Source: Megasphaera elsdenii (GTDB lineage Bacteria > Bacillota > Negativicutes > Veillonellales > Megasphaeraceae). Taken from it: a stretch of 8,897 nt of DNA. The notes beneath the pieces were generated by a model. It was not told where the DNA came from. It was given only the letters and a program-made list of their open reading frames with translations, and made no database searches. A program made the translations under genes and the position numbers. Shown piece after piece: positions 6,706 to 8,897 of the stretch (position 1 is the first letter of the stretch; every line of letters starts with the position of its first letter). Where the stretch lies: contig NZ_JAJBQV010000054.1 in the NCBI RefSeq assembly GCF_020539865.1, forward strand, positions 1 through 8,897, in the 5' to 3' direction.

Positions 6706-7701
6706 ATGAATATCACCATTTACGACATCGCTGAAAAATGCAACGTTTCCATTGCCACCGTCTCCCGCGTTCTCAACGGTAGCACACGGGTCAGTGAAAA
6801 GACACGGGCGAAAGTCCTCCAAGTTATGAAAGAAATGGGTTACAAACCAAACCCTTTCGCCCGGGGCTTAGGCCTCGATTCGATGAAAATCATCGGCGTT
6901 ATCTGCACAGACGTAGCCGATATTTTCTATGCTCATGCTGTATCCTTGCTGGAAGATGGCCTGCGTAAGCATCATTTCGATGTCATGCTTTCCAACACAG
7001 GCAGCGATACAGGCCATAACGGGAAATATATTTCTGACATGGCCGACAAACACGTCGATGCCATCATCACTATTGGCACGCCTTTTTCTTCTGAAACTGA
7101 CATCCGCCTTCTCTGTGACACGGCCAGGCAGATTCCCGTTATTACGATCAACAGTGATTACCATCAGCCCAATATGTACAGTATCGTCTGTAATGAAAAA
7201 GAAGGAATGAAAATGGTCGTCACTGCCTTAGCCGCCAAAAATTGCCACGACATCCTTTATATCTATGATTCCCTTACTTATAGCGGACGCCACAAACTCG
7301 ACGGCTTCCGCCAGGGAATCCGGGATTTGAACTTAATAGAAAAACAAGAACTCATTCAGCAGATTCCCAGGACCTTAGACGATACGGAAAGACTTATCGA
7401 CCGTTTAGTCGCAGACGGTATCTCTTTCGATGCCATCGTCACCTCAGAAGATATTTCCGCCGTAGGGGCCCAGCGAGCCGCCTTGCGTCACGGCAAAACC
7501 ATCCCAGTCATCGGATGTAATAACTCCATCCTGGCCCAATGCGCCACGCCGACCATTACCAGCCTAGACAACAAACTGACCAGCCTGTGCAACGCTGCCG
7601 TCCAAATCGTCACAGAGTTGACCGGAAAGGAATCCAATTCCGTCCCGGTCCGTACTGAATTCAGTGCAGAACTTGTAGAACGGGAAAGTTTCAGGAGGTG
7701 A
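6706..7701 (+). CDS. LacI-family transcriptional regulator of the uxa operon
   Basis: A 331-residue DNA-binding repressor. Residues 3-24 (ITIYDIAEKCNVSIATVSRV plus LN) form the helix-turn-helix. VSEKTRAKVLQVMKEMGYKP (29-48) completes the headpiece, and NPFARGLGL (49-57) is the hinge helix that enters the minor groove at a central CG step. From about residue 60 (MKIIGVICTDVADIFYAHAV) there is a periplasmic-binding-protein-like effector and dimer domain. The recognition segment SIATVSR is close to that of CcpA (SMATVSR), which fits the cre-like operators nearby. Bacillus hexuronate operons are controlled by a LacI-family protein (ExuR), so a similar role is likely, with a hexuronate or pathway intermediate as inducer. 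This is inferred, not seen. The ATG at 6706 follows AGAGGA at 6691-6696. A strong terminator follows the stop. Confidence 0.92.
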   Translation: MNITIYDIAEKCNVSIATVSRVLNGSTRVSEKTRAKVLQVMKEMGYKPNPFARGLGLDSMKIIGVICTDVADIFYAHAVSLLEDGLRKHHFDVMLSNTGSDTGHNGKYISDMADKHVDAIITIGTPFSSETDIRLLCDTARQIPVITINSDYHQPNMYSIVCNEKEGMKMVVTALAAKNCHDILYIYDSLTYSGRHKLDGFRQGIRDLNLIEKQELIQQIPRTLDDTERLIDRLVADGISFDAIVTSEDISAVGAQRAALRHGKTIPVIGCNNSILAQCATPTITSLDNKLTSLCNAAVQIVTELTGKESNSVPVRTEFSAELVERESFRR

Positions 7702-7703
7702 AG

Positions 7704-7736
7704 AAAGGGCTTGTCGCACATGCGACAAGCCCTTTT
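7704..7736. terminator. Strong intrinsic terminator between convergent regulators
   Basis: A perfect inverted repeat of 15 bp (arms 7704-7718 and 7721-7735, beginning AAAGGGCTTGTCGCA) leaves a tiny loop, about ACAT in practice, and is followed by TTTTAG on the plus strand. It begins 2 bp after the LacI-family stop codon. On the minus strand the stem is followed by TTTCTTC, so it may also stop transcripts from the convergent GntR gene. Confidence 0.88.
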
Positions 7737-7768
7737 AGTGGTTAGTGGCCAGGGAGTAAAAATATGAA

Positions 7769-7782
7769 TTCATCGCGATGAA
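7769..7782. repeat. Perfect 14-bp palindrome downstream of the GntR gene
   Basis: TTCATCGCGATGAA is a perfect even palindrome with a central CG, 11 bp beyond the GntR stop codon. On the minus strand it is followed by TTCATATTTTT and could act as a weak terminator hairpin. Its form is also that of a LacI-type operator, but no promoter is evident next to it. Confidence 0.45.
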
Positions 7783-7793
7783 CGACGAACTAT

Positions 7794-8483
7794 TTACCGG
7801 AAATACTCTGGATATTCTTTTTTCAATACTTCTACGTCGCCCATGACCTTGTTGATGTGTTCAGTCATAATGCGTTTTGCCATTTCGGTATTGCCAGCAA
7901 AGATAGCTCCGACAATGCCTTTATGCTGTTCGTAGAGGAGATTCATCTGCTCAGTAGCATCGCTAACGTTGAGGACGCGGGCCCGGGCATAGTCCAGATT
8001 CGATTCCTGGACGATCTTCCAAATATGAGGCTTTCCGCAGCCTTCATAGAGTAGGGAGTGTAAGGTATTATCACTCTTAAAAAAGTTTTCTGCATCTTTG
8101 GCGGTAATGAATTTTCCCTGTTCAAAAATACAGAACTCTAGTTTCGTCCGCCAAGGATCTGGAAAAGCCTGACAAGCCAATTCTACGATAGCCCGTTCCA
8201 ATGTGACACGAAAAAAACGGAATTCTGCCAGCTGTTCCGTGTGAATTTTAGATACGAAGGTCCCACGCTGTGGTAAAATTTCGAGCAGCCCCTTCTGTGA
8301 CAAACGGATAAAAGCTTCCCGTACCGGCGTCCGACTGACATTCAAAATGCCCGACAGTTCCTGTTCCGACATAGCCGTACCTGGCGGAAGCTTCAAAGAC
8401 ATAATATTTTCGTACAACACGCGATAAGCATATTCCCGCACCGTTTCATTCGGTGCTTTTTCAAATAATTCCAAATTCTCCAT
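7794..8483 (-). CDS. GntR-family (FadR subfamily, FCD domain) transcriptional regulator
   Basis: A 229-residue regulator. The winged helix-turn-helix spans about residues 10-80: TVREYAYRVLYENIMSLKLPPG (14-35), then MSEQELSGILNVSRTPVREA (38-57), then the wing LLEILPQRGTFVSKI (66-80). The helical FCD effector domain follows from about residue 85 to 215. It keeps the usual metal or ligand-binding pattern: D138 and H142 (DNTLH), H187 (YEQHKGI) and H209 (MTEHINKVM). Members include E. coli ExuR and UxuR, which control hexuronate genes, so a second input to this locus is plausible. It may equally act on itself or on the gene at the right edge. GGAG at 8489-8492 with a 5-nt spacer supports the ATG at 8483. 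The gene is convergent with the LacI-family gene. Confidence 0.93.
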   Translation of the reverse strand: MENLELFEKAPNETVREYAYRVLYENIMSLKLPPGTAMSEQELSGILNVSRTPVREAFIRLSQKGLLEILPQRGTFVSKIHTEQLAEFRFFRVTLERAIVELACQAFPDPWRTKLEFCIFEQGKFITAKDAENFFKSDNTLHSLLYEGCGKPHIWKIVQESNLDYARARVLNVSDATEQMNLLYEQHKGIVGAIFAGNTEMAKRIMTEHINKVMGDVEVLKKEYPEYFR

Positions 8484-8668
8484 AATAACTCCATCATTCT
8501 GAAAAGCAATACCTTTTTTCTTAATTCATCTTATCATAAAACAGGCGCAAATTGTATATTTTCAGAAGAAAAAAACACTGGTTCCAGCGTCAGTAAATTG
8601 GTTTATTTAGATTTACATATATATGATTGGCTTAATAACTATATTTTTATTTCAAATATCACGTAATA

Positions 8669-8698
8669 TAAACTAATTAAGTAAACTGATAAACTAAT
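8669..8698. repeat. Three short direct repeats TAAACTRAT
   Basis: TAAACTAAT (8669-8677), TAAACTGAT (8682-8690) and TAAACTAAT (8690-8698) repeat in the same orientation, with a related AAAACTA at 8700-8706. Spacing is irregular (13 then 8 bp). The repeats lie between the terminator and the GntR gene. They may be protein-binding sites or simple low-complexity drift. Confidence 0.3.
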
Positions 8699-8712
8699 AA
8701 AAACTACCCACT

Positions 8713-8759
8713 AAAAAAAAAGACTAGCGCATGATGGCATATCCCTTCGTGCGCCAGTC
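8713..8759 (-). terminator. Intrinsic terminator of the right-edge gene
   Basis: On the minus strand GACTGGCGCA (8759-8750) pairs with TGCGCTAGTC (8731-8722) as a 10-bp stem with one G-U wobble and an 18-nt loop. Nine T residues follow (8721-8713). The orientation fits termination of the gene entering from the right edge. The GntR gene downstream therefore needs its own promoter. Confidence 0.85.
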
Positions 8760-8846
8760 CCTTTATAAAAGCAACCTCTCAGCCTGCCCTTGGCGGCCAT
8801 CTCCCCTATCATGAGAACCTTTCATCAAACATCATACATCAAACTT

Positions 8847-8897
8847 TTATTTTCGGGCAGCCTGGACGGCGGCGATGAATTTCTTAGCTGTAGCCGT
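8847..8897 (-). CDS. C-terminal fragment of a minus-strand gene, possibly KDPG aldolase
   Basis: The last 16 codons of a gene entering from the right edge read TATAKKFIAAVQAARK and end in TAA at 8849-8847. Of the three minus-strand frames this one gives a lysine/alanine-rich amphipathic helix typical of a real C-terminus, and a matching terminator lies about 90 bp downstream. The pattern AKKFxxxVxxAR resembles the end of KDPG/KHG aldolases, whose activity is the one step missing from the visible pathway. The stretch is far too short to be sure; many unrelated enzymes end in similar helices. Confidence 0.45.
   Translation of the reverse strand, partial: TATAKKFIAAVQAARK

Larger units (their letters stand above)
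8484..8846. other. AT-rich intergenic region upstream of the GntR gene
   Basis: No gene is convincing in these 363 bp. The part nearest the GntR start is very AT-rich. A possible minus-strand -10, TACAAT at 8556-8551, lacks a good -35. An inverted repeat GTAAAT-N12-ATTTAC (8593-8616) and TAAACTRAT repeats (8669-8698) could be regulator sites. The remainder holds the terminator of the gene at the right edge and its 3' untranslated stretch, which contains several TGATG repeats around 8821-8846. Confidence 0.6.

Noticed and set aside
7693..7767. AGGAGGTGA at the end of the LacI-family gene followed by ATG at 7720, a possible 15-codon gene.
   Set aside because: The spacer of about 18 nt is too long, the ATG lies in the terminator hairpin, and the ORF is tiny. 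The Shine-Dalgarno match is most likely accidental.
8593..8616. The GTAAAT-N12-ATTTAC inverted repeat as a firm GntR operator.
   Set aside because: Arms are only 6 bp in very AT-rich DNA, and the form does not match a FadR-type operator, so it is mentioned only in the intergenic description.
8711..8812. A 33-codon minus-strand ORF (start ATG at 8812, AAAGG upstream) between the right-edge gene and the GntR gene.
   Set aside because: It reads through the terminator stem and ends inside the T-tract, so the transcript would stop before the ORF is complete; its residues look random.

Overview
The window looks like a chromosomal catabolic locus of an anaerobic Firmicute-type bacterium. Ribosome binding sites are strong (AGGAGG-type), genes are tightly packed, base composition in the genes is moderate, and promoters are AT-rich. 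The protein style is reminiscent of Negativicutes such as Megasphaera or relatives, but that placement is an impression from memory, not a search result.

Layout. Positions 6353 down to 1 on the minus strand form one dense operon for D-galacturonate (hexuronate) use: uxaC (glucuronate/galacturonate isomerase), uxaB (tagaturonate reductase), uxaA (altronate dehydratase), a GPH-family sugar/hexuronide symporter, a small HIT-domain protein, and the first 30 codons of a PfkB kinase that fits 2-keto-3-deoxygluconate kinase (kdgK). Gaps are 15, 3, 12 and 12 bp, and the last pair overlaps by 8 bp. A 352-bp AT-rich control region (6354-6705) separates the operon from a divergent LacI-family regulator (6706-7701, plus strand). 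A 92-bp gap with a very strong hairpin terminator follows. Next is a convergent FadR-type GntR regulator (7794-8483, minus strand). A 363-bp AT-rich stretch then holds a minus-strand terminator (8713-8759). The right edge carries the last 16 codons of a minus-strand gene, possibly a KDPG aldolase.

How it works together (inference from families). The symporter brings in hexuronate. UxaC makes tagaturonate, UxaB reduces it to altronate, UxaA dehydrates that to 2-keto-3-deoxygluconate (KDG), and KdgK phosphorylates KDG to KDPG, which an aldolase splits to pyruvate and glyceraldehyde-3-phosphate. No uxuA/uxuB (mannonate branch) is present, so the locus as seen serves galacturonate. Control is probably by the LacI-family protein. 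Two matching 14-bp operators lie in the shared control region: one just downstream of a good TTGACA-17-TATTCT operon promoter, the other 190 bp away beside the regulator's own promoter.

The most unusual items are the HIT protein inserted in the pathway operon and coupled to kdgK, the paired operators about 18 helical turns apart, a second set of repeated TTTATGC-type inverted motifs between them, and two regulators of different families at one locus. I see no mobile elements, CRISPR arrays, tRNA or rRNA genes. I do not see a clearly new multi-gene system; the core is a known pathway with an odd accessory gene and an elaborate control region.
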